From: Ignelater luminosus | Taxonomy: Eukaryota; Arthropoda; Insecta; Coleoptera; Elateridae | Reading direction: 5' to 3' | Length of the DNA stretch: 64,000 bases | Assembly: GCA_011009095.1 (NCBI GenBank) | Contig: VTPC01004299.1 | Location: 19,327-83,326, forward strand | Shown: one piece after another, positions 22,690 to 34,470 of the stretch | How positions within the stretch are numbered: the first letter of the stretch is position 1 | How the letters are laid out: each line of letters opens with the position of its first letter | Translations under genes and position numbers: made by a program | The notes under the pieces: model-generated | Told to the model about the DNA's origin: nothing | The model's input: only the letters and a program-made list of their open reading frames with translations | Databases searched by the model: none

Positions 22690-23440
22690 TCTTATATTAG
22701 TGAGTTACTGTTGGTCACTGGTCGTTTTCTCAAATTCGCTTGTGACCGAATGTAAATGGCCTACAAGATCGTAGAAAGATGGTGTAATGGCCTTTTCGTC
22801 AATCCAATTAAGACTAAAATCAATCTCTTCACCAAGAATAAAGAACAGAAGGTTTAAAAGGGCCCATATTACACGGTAGACCTCTACCGCTAGCGCGGAA
22901 GGTCAAGTACTTACAGATGACCTTGACACGGTGGTAACCAAGTCGAAGCAATATTTTGGCAGCTGACCCTTTCTAGGAATATCAAGGCAAAACATTTGAA
23001 AGCATGGGCTTACGAGACTCAAAAGCTAGAGCTAAGAAGCAGTGGATATCACCAGGCAAAAGACGATATAATTGGTTTTAACTTGTCAAAGTTAAACTGG
23101 CTAATGGGCAAGAGCCGGAGAACCTTAAGTTTTTCAATTGGTGCCCTCAAGCGCCATTACACCTTAAGAAGATACCTATCGCTCATCAGTGTAGAGGAAG
23201 TTCTAGATCTGGAAATAACGATGAAAAACTCAAAATGAAAAGCAATTGAGGCGTAGAATTTTTCAAAAGTTAGTAGAAATGGAATTTGGCACCATATAAG
23301 AGCTGATGGAGGGCGTTAGAAGAAGACTACGCGTCATTAGAAAGAATGCACCGTTAGCATAAATTTAAATTAATATTTCTGTGCTCAATATCATGCTTCA
23401 ATAGTGAAGAGTAGTGGAACACTACAGGTTGTTTGATGGC
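22690..23440 (+). pseudogene. LINE pol fragment (RT end and RNase H region)
   Basis: Near 22757-22860 the reading VERWCNGLFVNPIKTKINLF matches the conserved block after the catalytic YxDD region of jockey/R1-type reverse transcriptases (WC...GL.VNP.KT). The 80-codon open stretch 22996-23238 contains AKDDIIGFNLSK followed by an SRRTLSFSIGALKRHYTLRR segment, which resembles the end of the RNase H domain (LSR.Q.R..VG.LTGHC.LRRHL). Stops lie between them and most of the domain is missing. This LINE differs from the endonuclease-type LINE at 48-62 kb. Confidence 0.65.
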
Positions 23441-23527
23441 GAGTAAATTCAAACTTTCAATCAGATTAGTTTTACGTTTTTGGCCCCAGAGTACATAAGG
23501 TAATTCTAATTAGTTAAGCTAATTGAC

Positions 23528-23551
23528 TGGTGGTGGTGGTGGTGGTGGTGT
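23528..23551. repeat. (TGG)n microsatellite
   Basis: About eight TGG units follow the LINE fragment by some 90 bp and precede GATGAAGAGCCG. It could be the repetitive 3' tail of that LINE. Confidence 0.9.
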
Positions 23552-25869
23552 GATGAAGAGCCGAAGTAAACTAGCCAAGTTACGTGTCGGAAAAGAAGCA
23601 GTAAGTAGACTAGTGTATCCACAAGGTAACTTGCTTGGGTAAGCCAGTGGATCATTGCAGGCAACTTGGTGGAAACTAAAGTTTAATCTTCAACTAGTTT
23701 AGTTTCTTGTAAGAAATTTAAACAAAGGAAACCGGCTGCGTAGCGGCGAAAACTTGCCACAGATGCTAGAGGGATTACATCCTGCACCTTGGCCAATAAG
23801 ACAACTGAGACTCATACATTCCTTATATGACGTTCTCGTCAAGATATGCAATCAGAGCAAGCATTCGGCTGACTTCACCCCACTTCTGACAAATTTACAG
23901 TAGAGAAAGAATTAACCAAAATTCTCATATATAGTAGGAAAGGCAAAATTGAATAACATCCCTGTTATTTCTTTGTACCTATAGTACTTAAAATAAACAG
24001 AGTTGGTTTGTTTACAAATCTCCTTCCATTTAAGCATTCTTAGTTCAAGTAGGTAAATAGTTTTGGCTCTTTCTTTTTCTTGTTCGTGTGACTTACATTT
24101 TGATTTTTTTTTTAATTTTAAATTTTAAATGGAAAGCATAACATCTAGTTCAAAGCTCATAGCAGGTTAGGTCGAATTTACTTTTTAAACGTTCGGGTCT
24201 TTTCGAGATTCGACTTGCACGGCTCTTTGAATGCGTAGTTTTCCACTTAAATACGGTAAATCCAATCAAATCATCCGTGTTTCAAAATTTAATTATTGGG
24301 ATTCTTTGTTTGTGAATGATTAATGAATATCCAAATTTCTCGGAACTACATAAAAATGATTTAAATTGTAGGAAAGATTTTCTTTTATTAAGTGACAGCA
24401 ATTCTTTGAATATAATTATTTTGTGTATATCTAACTAAAAGAAAATCGTATAAAATATTATTTTTGGTTGTCTTAAATGTTAAAGAGAAATATCCATCAA
24501 AAATAACTAGTCTTTCATTATTTATTGTTTTTTTTATTAGAGTTACAGGCAGAACCTTTCTGAATTCTGCAAACACTTCCAGGATAAGGTCAAAATGAAA
24601 TTATTTACAGATTCAAATCTGCAAATAAACCAGGCAAATTCGCCTACGCACACCCAATACGGTTTTATACACAAATGATGATTATTCGAAAATAGTAACA
24701 TGGCGTAATCATTCATTTGGGTTAATGAATCACAAGCAGCTAAATCCGAAATATAAACATTTTAAATGATTTATTTTAATCGGTGGGCGTGTGTTGTGTG
24801 TGTTTATGCATTGATAAAAGAGAAGAAAAAAAACTGATAAGATCATTTTCCATTCCGTCACGTGGTGGTCGCTTCTAATGAATGTGGAATTGGCAGTAAT
24901 TCGCGCAGTTACGTCGGCATGACGCGGCGCTGTAAATAATATAAATGGCACGCACGATGGTAGATCTACTCACGTGGGGCGTTGCGTCATTCGGCGGTCT
25001 TGGGACTCGTACGCACGATGCTTCCTCCTCGCGGTACTCCGCGGCCCCACACAGCCACTACATTCATCTTTCGCTCCGGGAATGCCAATAACTTTTTATT
25101 CTACGTGATTAATGGCCCGGCTAATATTTATTGATTTTTAGAGGCCGAAAATTTCTAAAAAAATTTTACCGCATCCAACAAAACTTCTAAACTTCCCCTC
25201 GGGCAGTTTTATGAACAAATATTCGCTCTCTCATCGTTCTCAACTCAATTTGTTTTAGTTAAAATTAGTAATTTCTTGGAACTTCACAACTATTTTAAAT
25301 TACTGTAATATAGTATTACGTAATGATGCCGCAGAAAACATTAAAAGTATAATGGCTTCATTCATTAACGGATCTCTCACTGCGGTTGGGGTTACAGCTT
25401 GTGCAAGGTTTATGAAGTTAAGCATAAACGAAATCTGAATGTTTTTAGTATACAAATATGTACATTTTCGTTTTGCTGGAGAAGACGCAAAACGTGACCG
25501 ATGTTTTTTGTTTTCTCTTTCTTTTTATTCCTATCAATTTATACAGCGTGTCCAATTAGAAGGTAATGATTATAATAAAAGGAGTAACAAGATAAAAATT
25601 CATTATAGTAACGCCCTAACAATTAAAATTTTTTCGAAGAACAATTTTAAAGACAGCTTTTACTAAATATCTAATTTGCAGTAACATGACATAGCTGCTT
25701 GTTAATCTTTAATGTCGGGATGAAGACAAAGCGATTTATCAATAATGATTTAGTGTGTACAACAACGGACATCTTTCTCTGTGTCTGTCTACTCAAATCC
25801 ATCAGGGATGTGAAAGAACGGAAATATCGTTTTTGATACGTTTTTTTGGTTTTTGTTAGTTTAACACTG
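23552..25869. other. Interval without recognised genes
   Basis: 23552-23930 may still be LINE 3' sequence. 23930-24870 is AT-rich with nothing recognised. 24870-25140 is distinctly GC-richer, appears single-copy and is flanked by AT-rich DNA; it could be host noncoding or promoter sequence. 25140-25869 is AT-rich again. Confidence 0.3.
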
Positions 25870-26475
25870 AAAAGACACTCTTGATTTTTAATTATTAGAT
25901 TTTTAAAATCAAAATTGTTATATTACAATAACTAAGTTGCTTGCAACGCCTTCCTGTTAACTCGGGAGTAGATTGCGGGATCGGAAGGCCAATTTATGGC
26001 GATTCCGCTAAGTGTCCAGCATCATTAGGGCTACTGTCCACCGCATTATTCAGCTGAACTACTGATTGACAAACTTACGCTGCTATCAGCTCTGTTTTTA
26101 TTCAGGTAAGTAAAACAACATTCACTAACGCGCACTAGAGACTTTCGGTTTAAATATAAAGAAGGATTCGAAAATATTGATCTTTTAACTCGAAGACGAA
26201 CACAATCTACTGAAGAAAATTTTAAGAGAACACTCACTATTAATGGCAACTCTCGCCAACTTTATTTGGTTACGGTTAGTAGCGCGTTTATAGACTAGGG
26301 TTGTTGAAATTAAACCTTGTAAGGCAGGACAGGACAGCATGTGAAAAATTGTTATGTATCATAATATAATTTTGCAACATGTGCGTTTTTTAATTTTTAA
26401 TTGTTTCTGGTTTCTTTATTGATTTTCATACGAAGAATAGCGTTTCGTTTTCGATTATTAACGTCGTCTTTTACA
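25870..26475 (+). repeat. Rpt-A dispersed repeat, copy 6 (most complete)
   Basis: All landmarks occur in order: TTTTTAATTATTAGATTTTT near 25882, GTTGCTTGCAAC at about 25935-25946, GCGGGATCGGAAGGCCAATT then GGCGATTCCGCTAAGTG near 25975-26013, and CTTACGCTGCTATCAGC near 26080. The long body follows with TGGTTACGGTTAGTAGCGCG near 26268, and finally TTCATACGAAGAATAGCG near 26427. It gives the best view of the full element, about 600 bp. Short open stretches in the body align with one in copy 7, but copies are too diverged in frame to call it coding. Confidence 0.7.
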
Positions 26476-26527
26476 ATGTTACACATCCCTGTTCACGACA
26501 ATTTAACGTGTGAGTTTTGTTTTCATA

Positions 26528-27037
26528 AGGTTTGTTCGTTTGTTGTAATAAGTTGAGAAATCCCAAGTTGGCGTGTTCGTTTGTTGCACTAAATAAGTTA
26601 TCGGCTGTTCGCTGACTTTAAAGTTCAGGTTCCGAACACGTTCAATCTGTGCCATCTTTCGAGCAAGTACAAGTTGTAGTAGCGAATTTGACCTTCAACT
26701 AGCGTTGCAGAAAATGTAAACATATACAGATACCTAACCTAAAAATTTTCATGAGGTAATTGAGGTTGCTTGTGTGCTGACTGCGGGGCATGTTTTGGGA
26801 ATTAAGTAGAAAATAAAAACAATTATTATATTTTATTAAGATGGAAACAACTAATTATTGATTTATTATTGATTGATCGAAATTCGAAACTTAGGTTATG
26901 TCAGATGAAAACTACAAATCTATCAAAACAGGTTAAAACTGCGCCAACATGTGATGAAAGCGTTCGTTGCAAACATGTTCTTTGTTCGTCTCAACTTGAA
27001 CTAAGTACAACTTATCGCAAGCCAGACGAACAAACCT
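26528..27037. mobile_element. 510-bp MITE with AGGTTTGTTCG termini
   Basis: Terminal inverted repeats AGGTTTGTTCGTYTG occur at 26528-26542 and, inverted, at 27023-27037, flanked on both sides by ATA (26525-26527 and 27038-27040). Subterminal AAGTTG blocks are also inverted. There is no transposase. A TA-targeting element with one extra matching base is as likely as a true 3-bp duplication, so I cannot name the superfamily. Confidence 0.65.
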
Positions 27038-27241
27038 ATAGTGAGTTAAAAAAAACTCTGCACTTTGATATATTTTGAAAAAATCGTAAGGTAAAAGTTT
27101 TAATGTAATCAACTCACGATGGATTATTGCGCTTCGCACAAACCAAGAAGCTTGAATTGCACATCAAAGCACTTTATTTTGAATTGTTTGAAGTTTCTAA
27201 ATTGCAAGCATCGTTATTATAGATCAGAGGAAACTTCCTAA

Positions 27242-27720
27242 AGGCCTGCACGGGCCAAGATTCTTTAGTCGGAACTTTACGTGGCCCTGTCGGGCTTGTT
27301 GAACCTGTCGAGCTTATTGAGTCGGTCAGGCTTTTCCGTTTTTTGTACTAATCCGAAACTGACGATTATACGAACGGACTATTATCGTACTGAACCTCTC
27401 CCGAGGATTCTCATATTGACTCGGACACGCGTTATTTTCGTACTGACTCAGACAAAGATTATCTCCATACTAAGCACAGGCGAGATGAGTTTCTTGGATG
27501 GGTTATGTCAGACCGGGGCTCGGTTTAGAAAAACTATCGGGCTTTTCGAGGTTACGTCGGGTCAATCGGGCCGTTGGTCCTTGTAGGGCTTGTCAGGTCA
27601 TTTGGCCCTATCGGGCTTTCGGACTTTTTGAGTCAATTAAGACGTTACCGGTCAAGGTCCGCCCAGGCCCAGGCCTGGATATTTCGGGGCGCGCAGAGCT
27701 CCAAGACTTGTACAGTTAGA
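27242..27720 (+). repeat. G9 GC-rich repeat, copy 3
   Basis: Begins with the family's left terminus (CCTGCACGGGCC at 27244, then TTTAGTCGG and TTTACGTGGCCC). After 27350 the 9-bp array becomes irregular, with CGGACTATTATCGTACTGA-type segments, and resumes near 27535. It is more diverged than the other copies. Confidence 0.7.
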
Positions 27721-27764
27721 AAAACATTTTGTGATGGAAAAGCAGATTGGTGGTTTACTAATGT

Positions 27765-27870
27765 CTAGTTCAGTTTTTTATTAATGTGAATGCTCCATTT
27801 GAGTTTACTGTCAAGGTAAATTCCAAGATACTTAAGTGTGGGCGTTTTTGCCGGTTGGCGCCGCTTTCGG
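27765..27870 (-). pseudogene. LINE reverse transcriptase fragment
   Basis: The minus strand reads LKYLGIYLDSKLKWSIHINK, the thumb-region motif (KYLG..LD.KL.W..HI) of jockey/R1-type reverse transcriptases. Only about 25-35 residues remain, wedged between two G9 copies. Confidence 0.8.
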
Positions 27871-27917
27871 TTTTATTATGCGGCGCGGAGACATGACAAA
27901 CAACTCAAGGTAAATTT

Positions 27918-28150
27918 CCAGGCTCGGCTGGGGACAAATTTGATGAGGCCCGAAAAAAATTCAGTAATTTCTTGATTGGCCCGATAGAGAAGCCAAGCCT
28001 AAAGGACCGAGAAGTCGAAGTAGCCCGATAGCCCGAAGGGCCAAGAAGTCGAAAAGGTTTGACGGGCCTGACGGCCCGAAGGGCCGGGATATACAAAAAG
28101 CGCGACAAGCCCGAGAGGGCCGAACGATTCGAGAAGCTCAAACGCTGATG
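27918..28150 (-). repeat. G9 GC-rich repeat, copy 4
   Basis: Reverse orientation. It begins with the right terminus, reverse-complemented: GGCTGGGGACAAATTTGATG near 27929, then TTCAGTAATTTCTTGATTGG. It continues into the 9-bp array with AGCCCGAAGGGCC and GGCCCGAAGGGCC landmarks. The left terminus is missing. Confidence 0.8.
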
Positions 28151-29639
28151 CTCAAGCAGGTCCTTTCACTTCTAGACAAACACGATTTATTACAGAGATG
28201 CTAAAAAGAACAGTCTCGTCTACTTAATTTGATTATGGTTTTAAAAAGGTAAGTTTTTGTTTTAAGTGGAGACATTAAGAAACAATTACATTTTAAGCTT
28301 AAGAGTATGCATTATCTCATCGTCAGTTAGGTAACAAAGATTTACCGCATCAAGATAACACAGAAGTTCAACATTCCACACTTGCATATTGTCTTATAGT
28401 CTGTAAATAAAAAATAAACCCAGCTGATTAAGAATATAAGGTTATCTTCATGCCAAGAACAGATTATCATATTTCTTCCAGATGTTTTATTAACTTGGTG
28501 ATAATTTACATAAGCAAATTACATATTACTAAATTATATTTGCGTTCCTTCAATATTTTTACTACCTCTTCCCTCTTCGTTTTTAAAATCTCATAAACTG
28601 ATTTAAATCCACGTGTAAAGCGCATAGCTTTTTTACATAATCAAATCCAACCAACTCATAAAGATAACTCACAATATCAAGTTAAATAAAACAATTTACT
28701 TTTTTTCTTTAAGATCAAAAGATTTCACATTTACAACTGGAAATATAGCGTTACGTTAAAACATTCCCGTTCCCATCAGAGAAAATGCGCGCTCTTTTTT
28801 TCCGCTCTCCTCTCATTCCGCTTCATTTTTACTACGAAAACAAAAATAAAAATCTAAATATAGATAGTCGTAAAATAAACGGATAAACCTCAACCGCAGA
28901 TTAACCTATTTATAGTTGTTGCGGTCTCATTATAAGTGACCATTCCCTTACTATTATCATTTGACAGATGAGTTAGACATAATAAATTTACCTAGAACCA
29001 CCTTACATCATTTAACTGCTTAGTAGTCACAAACACTGTTTAAATGTAATACGAGAGAGATGTTTTTTGAACCAAAAAAAACCTGTAAATTTAAGTGGAA
29101 TTACAGATTAAGGTGATTTTGATTTAAATTCCAAAATAAATAAACAAAGGAGCCGTCACTCATTAATAAAGTGGTTCAGAAGCGTAAATGCTTGGAATTT
29201 TTGTACCATGTAAAATTCAAACTATTTATAGTAGGTTGTTTCCCTGATACGTCATCTTCTACATGTGTGAGGAGGTTTAAAATATGCAGTAGGTTTCGGA
29301 AAGCAGGCAGCACTGCTAGTAGTTTACAAGAAAGTGTAATTTTGTAGGAATTAGCGAGTTTTTAATGGACCCTAAAATAGAAGTAGAATCCATTAAACCA
29401 ACTTTTCGAAATTTAGAACCCTTAATTTTTGAAGATACATGATGTCAAAAGCTGTCGATGGTAAATGCTTTTGTTTAATTTTTTATATCTCCAAAGCTAT
29501 TTAAAATAAAGTTGCAATTTTAAAGGTAATTTCTGGAATGATGATGATTTGTGATAACAAGATTAGGCGCAGGTATGTTTGCGATATTCTTGTCAAGAAA
29601 TGATTCAGAATACAAAATAAGAAAGCTTTGGTACAAAAT
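28151..29639. other. AT-rich interval without recognised genes
   Basis: No long open frame, TIR pair or tandem array was found here. Confidence 0.4.
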
Positions 29640-29925
29640 AATGTTGTTAGTCAAAAACGAAGACTAACTTTTTGGGAATCAAGCGCTCGAATTACAAACA
29701 CCGTCTTATATTCAGTAGAATAGGGGTACAGTTGCTGAAATCGATATTGTCAAATACATCTTTATATTTAAACCAAAACCTACCAATGCGCGTCAACGAA
29801 TATTGTTTTACTTATTTGAACAGAAACAGAACAAAAAAACACATTATGATGTCAGTCAGCGGTTCAGATGAATAATTCGGTCGATTGATGTTGAACACTT
29901 AGTGGGATCGCCATAAATAATTTAG
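29640..29925 (-). repeat. Rpt-A dispersed repeat, copy 7
   Basis: Carries the body block (TTGGGAATCAAGCGCTCGAA near 29672), a CTTTATATTTAAACC block, GTCAGTCAGCGGTTCAGATG, and ends in CACTTAGTGGGATCGCC near 29896. The palindrome end is lost. Confidence 0.6.
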
Positions 29926-30525
29926 CCAAACCACCTGTTCACAAAATCTTAACCATTTGATGGAATTTTCAATTTAATTCTTATTCAAGGATTTTATTTA
30001 GGTTTCATAAACCTCTTATTAGGAAATATTTCTGCGACACCACACATAAGCGTTTTTGCCGCATGTGGTTTTATTACTTTCACGAATTTCAACGGTATGG
30101 CTTTGATATTTCAAAGACTCTCATTGTTTTTTATAGAGATGCTTACTGTAAACAAAAAGGTAAGAAGGAGACAGATCTAACAACCAGCTTGAAGAAACGT
30201 GGAGCTTTACAAGACATACATAAATTGTAGAACCACCAATTCAAAAATCTAATCGCTTAGACTTTAATGAGACTAAAAAATGAGGCAGATAAGTAAATTG
30301 AGCTGATATTCCCATTGTACGTTTTTACATTTTTATTTTTTCAAAAATTCTGTTAACTTGAACTTTAAAAAACGACGAAAACTTTGCTCTACATCCAGAA
30401 AATAGAAAACTTCATCCACCATCACCATGCAGAACGATCAACGTCTCCCATATATTTGTTGTAGTCCACCAGCAATTGTTTCGCGTTGTCCAGCCTTGTT
30501 GGTCCGAAGAACTTGGCCGTATTCT
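29926..30525. other. AT-rich interval, nothing recognised
   Basis: Sequence between Rpt-A copy 7 and the fold-back element; no motif identified. Confidence 0.35.
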
Positions 30526-31415
30526 ACAGTGTGTCCACATTTCGATGCTCACTATTGGGATCTTGGAAATTGTAAGAGATACGAAGTCGGTTAAATGAGA
30601 AAAGATTTGGCTATGTTGGAGGTCAGTTTGCTTATGCTTGTATTTTTTCAAATAAGTTCACGGCTTACTAGATATTTGCTAAAAACGAAATTATCTTAAT
30701 TTTTTTAAGTGAAATATCTCAGGAACGAGCAAAGATAGAAAAGAACAGCAAAGAGGGTGTTTTAGAAAATTTACTCCGAAACACAAAAAAATTATTTTCG
30801 CAATTGTCTTGTTTTATTTTGGTTGTGAAACGTAAATCCAAATTTTTTCTAATGGAACGCTTACTTGATTTCCATATTACTGAACTGCACGCCTTAAATG
30901 CTTTTCAGTGATACACGGTTTGACATAGCTATTCTTTTGTTTTACCGACTTATGAAGTGAAAATCATTTTTCATCATAGTGTGCCATGGCATCTAACACA
31001 GAAAGTCGTGGAGTTTTTTTATTAAAGAAATTCATTTGTTATGCAGAAATTGCTAAAACAAAATAAATACGCTTTTATGTCGCATTAGCTGCTTACTTGA
31101 TGCTATCTGTGAATGCTCAGTAAAGTATTTTAAAAGCGTCTTTTGTTTTGTTTTAGCAATTGTTAGACAAATTACATTTATTATGTGACAAAAATCAATG
31201 ATTTTCATATGTTTAAAGCCATGGCACACTAAGTGGGAAGTGCTTTTTATTTAAAAGAAAATAAGATAATTTCGTTTTTAGCAAATTTGAAAAACAAAAG
31301 CATAAGTAAACTGATCTCCAAAATAGCCCAAAATTTTTCTAATTTATAACCGACTTCGTATCTCTTACAATTTCCTAGATCCCAATAGTGAGCATTGAAA
31401 TGTGGACACACTGTA
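30526..31415. repeat. Fold-back (long inverted repeat) element
   Basis: The arms, about 30530-30715 and 31255-31412, are near-identical in inverted orientation. A block of about 62 bp beginning GTGTCCACATTTCGATGCTC differs at only a few positions. The homology then continues through AAACGAAATTATCTTA with small gaps. The centre holds a separate small MITE (30980-31229). The remaining 260 bp on the left side of the loop have no counterpart on the right. Confidence 0.85.
30980..31229. mobile_element. 250-bp palindromic MITE, TA duplication
   Basis: The terminal inverted repeat GTGTGCCATGGC starts at 30980 and ends at 31229, with TA at 30978-30979 and 31230-31231. Internally, ATTGCTAAAACAAAAYAAA and GCTTTTATGT-like blocks repeat in inverted orientation, so most of the element can fold on itself. 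No coding capacity. The TA duplication suggests mobilisation by a Tc1/mariner-type transposase. Confidence 0.82.
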
Positions 31416-31489
31416 TGCATATTACTATTGCCGTTTTTGTGCCTCAACCCTTCCATTTCGTAACAGACACCTCATTGCATACGACATAG

Positions 31490-32262
31490 TCAGATTAGCT
31501 TATAGCCAACTTTTTGTCTTCCAACAGCGTTCGTTCTGAAAAAATGATGATAACCAAACAGGCCCCTGTCTGATAACTTTTGCATAAGTGGTATTGTTGT
31601 GAAGAAGTTGTCAAAATATACACAGAAGCCTCTATTTGCTAACGTTTTAGATAATTGCAATACTGCACGTTTGCTTAGTTGTATCCTCATTGGTACTGGT
31701 AGAGTTCTTTTTCTGGTAAACGTCAAAACAGTACAAATATCCTGTAACAGAACAAGCCAAAGCCCATACCAGACTTTATAGGCACGTACTGTTTAAGGCT
31801 TGTCCTACTTTTGAAGACAATCATGCTCTTTTCTACACCAATATTTCTGCTGGGGATAAATAAGGCACTAACACCTTATTGAAATGGTCTGGCATCGGCC
31901 AAACTTTGTAAAGTTTGTCATATTCGACAATACCACCTGCAGGCATTTTTGAATTATTTATGTGCGGCAAATTATTAAATCCATGATTATCAGTATTCCA
32001 ACAAAGGCTTTCAGCTTCTCTCTTGGGAGAGCAAAGGTTTGGAATGTCTGTAAGGCTTATAAATTGGATTACTGAACAAACAAATCAATAAAACTCTCAG
32101 TAAAAAAGATAGCAAAACTAAACATAGCTGAACGTACAGTCTCATTTCATCCACAAAGTCATAATTGATAACTGCCATTTTTTTCCAGGAAGAAAAACCC
32201 TGAACAATCTCCTCCAATTCTTCCGGTTGTTCGTCATCGCTGTCTCTATCTTCAAGAAACAC
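31490..32262 (-). pseudogene. Decayed piggyBac transposase
   Basis: Read on the minus strand, from 32262 downward, an acidic N-terminal region (DRDSDDEQPEELEE) leads to GGIVEYDKLYKVWPMPDHFN near 31890. Next come MIVFKSRTSLKQYVPIKSG near 31780-31830 and then GYLYCFDVYQKKN. The last block is GFCVYFDNFFTTIPLMQKLS (about 31570-31630). These are the successive conserved blocks of the piggyBac DDE domain, including the DNFF motif. Several frameshifts and stops separate them. The first catalytic aspartate (D-E-x-M-I) survives only as its MIVFKSR flank. No TTAA-flanked TIR pair was identified. The C-terminal cysteine-rich domain is missing, and the fold-back element lies immediately beyond. Confidence 0.85.
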
Positions 32263-33029
32263 AGCTTCTAGAGGCCTTGGGTGGAGTTGTAGGCATCGTA
32301 ATCGTCATCGACATTCGATAAAAAATCAAATCGTTACATTTTTCTTGGCAGCTCCGGCGTTGTTACACCCGACGAAGAAGGTGACATCAATCTTGAAAAT
32401 TCTGTAGTAGTGTGTCAGAGAATGTCCTTATCGCATATTTTTAGAACAATCTAAGACTCATTATTCCATGCTCAAGAGTACAGTTTTAAATTTTAATAAA
32501 GAACAATATTGATATTAGTAGATATGGAAAGAAATAGTGTTTTTGAAATGGAAACGGGATCATTACCAACCCAAGAAATCAAAAAAGAGACAATACCTTT
32601 TGAATTATTAAAAGAAGTTGTGTTATCTGATAACATTTGTTATTAATTATTGTAAATGTAAATGTATGTCTCGGGTGGCTTTAATCATGGGCGATCCCGC
32701 AGAGAAGAACTTTCGATGTTAACGGTAGATGATATTGAAGACTTGGAGTCTGTGCTACACTACGGTTCTTTGTTTTTTATAAAAATACACTTGGACATCT
32801 AGCTACCAAAACTGATGAGTATCTAAAACTGCCAACTGGGCACTGTTTCCGTCGTTCATCGGCCACCCTTTTAGCTGATTCAGGTAGTGAATTGTGAACC
32901 TCAAGAGGAACAAAGACTGGAAATCTAAATAATTTGCAGTCCTTAAACGCTGTTAAACATGGCCAATGACGATGAAGATCAAGAGGAAAAAAAGGGACGG
33001 AAGGGGATGAGACATGACGAAAATTATTA
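32263..33029. other. Unassigned stretch
   Basis: No recognised motif. A minus-strand open stretch of 124 codons (32777-33151) is antisense to the decayed ORF that follows and is probably incidental. Confidence 0.3.
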
Positions 33030-34470
33030 AAGAAAAAAAACAGGCAAGAGTTAAGGACGAATCCTATCAAAGCTATAAGGGACATGTAATTCGGAAAAAA
33101 GGTGCCTGGACGGAAAAGATTTTTGCCGATGATAAACTGCAGATCTTTCAATAATTTTATGTGATTTCGACGAAGAATGAGTAAGATATTTTCCTGCAGG
33201 GCTTAATTATCGCAAACAAGACACACCGTAGACGTTCGCGATGTGAAGAAAGTAATAATGCTAGAAACAATACCTTTACTTATCACGTTTTCGTTGGCAG
33301 TAGACAAATATTTGTGTGTAAAACAGCGTTCTTGGTACAGACGAAAGAATTAAACAAATTCGAAATTTACTAGTACAAGGTCAGATACCCACAGATCAAC
33401 AGATCAACGTGGAAAAAGTGGAAGAATGCAAATGCCATGGAACACACATATCCTCGTTCCCAATCAAACAAACAATTATCATATAAATAAACCCCAAACG
33501 AAGATTAAATATGAATATTAGAATAAAATTTTCAAAAAACACTTCAACTTTTGCTTTGGAAGATCACAAGTAGACATTTGTAATGAATGTGAAAGTTTAA
33601 GTGTTAAAACTAAAGGACAAGCTAAAGAAGTAGCAACTGCAGAATTCATAGCGCATAAAACAAGGAGCAATAAATTTTACATGGCATAAAGCATCAACAA
33701 AACTACATATATCAAGAGAATGGAAATTGTTTGGCTTTATCTTCCGACTTCATGCAAAACTTACAACTTCCACGTTCACCAACATATGATCTTTTATATT
33801 TAAGTCGGCTAACCGTGAAGGAATTTGTATTCATATCATAAAGACCAACGGGGTAGTTTTCTTCATATACCACGAAAGACAGACTAAGTAGGGACCAAAG
33901 GAAATGTGTACTTTTATTAACTTATAAGTATTTAGAAGAATATGTCTCTGAGAATATTACAGAGCTTCATCTGTTTTATAGCAACTGTCCAGGATAGAAC
34001 ACAAACCGCACTGTGGATTAGTGGACTCGGATAGGTTTCAAAAGGTGGGGACTGTTTTCTTCACTCATTCCTCCCCTGCAATCGAGATTTTGGCACCATA
34101 AAAAGAAAGTTGAAAAAGATTGATAGGGTGTACACAGTACACGAATATACTCAGATCATAACAGGCTGTAAAATCTCAGAAAAGTTCATGGACCCTGTAT
34201 AAACCAAGAAGTGGTGGACATCTCTTTATAAGAAAATTGCTATTTCATTAGAAACTTCTTCCAAATCTGTTTCCAAAAAGTTCAAAACAGCACATGAACG
34301 TTACATTACTTTCTGTTTGACAAAAATCTTGGAAATGGAGTAGTGCAAACCCGCACATTTATTGATGGACTAGACGTGAATACTTTTTCGTTGTCCAAAT
34401 TTCCTAGGACGAAATTACGTGCTTGGCCCACTACGGATGCCAGGACTGACGATTCCTAGAGTGACAATGA
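33030..34470 (+). pseudogene. Decayed copy of a multicopy arthropod ORF family
   Basis: Scattered plus-strand blocks fit an uncharacterised, very multicopy insect protein family that I associate with the DUF7869 domain. Near 33076: YKGHVIRKKGAWTEKIF. Near 33280: a VFVGSRQIFVCKTAFLV block. Near 33560: CFGRSQVDICNECESLSVKT followed by EFIAHKTRSNKFY. Near 34065: HSFLPCNRDFGTIKRKLKKI, then DRVYTVHEYTQII. Stops and frameshifts occur throughout. High copy number in arthropods suggests a mobile element, but I know no demonstrated mechanism. The family name is from memory and unverified; the block order and spacing are what the sequence shows. Confidence 0.5.

Noticed and set aside
23528-23551. CRISPR or telomeric repeat
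   Set aside because: A simple (TGG)n microsatellite; no spacers, and no TTAGG-type telomeric array occurs in the window.
32777-33151. 124-codon minus-strand ORF
   Set aside because: Antisense to the decayed multicopy ORF, which has recognisable blocks on the plus strand.
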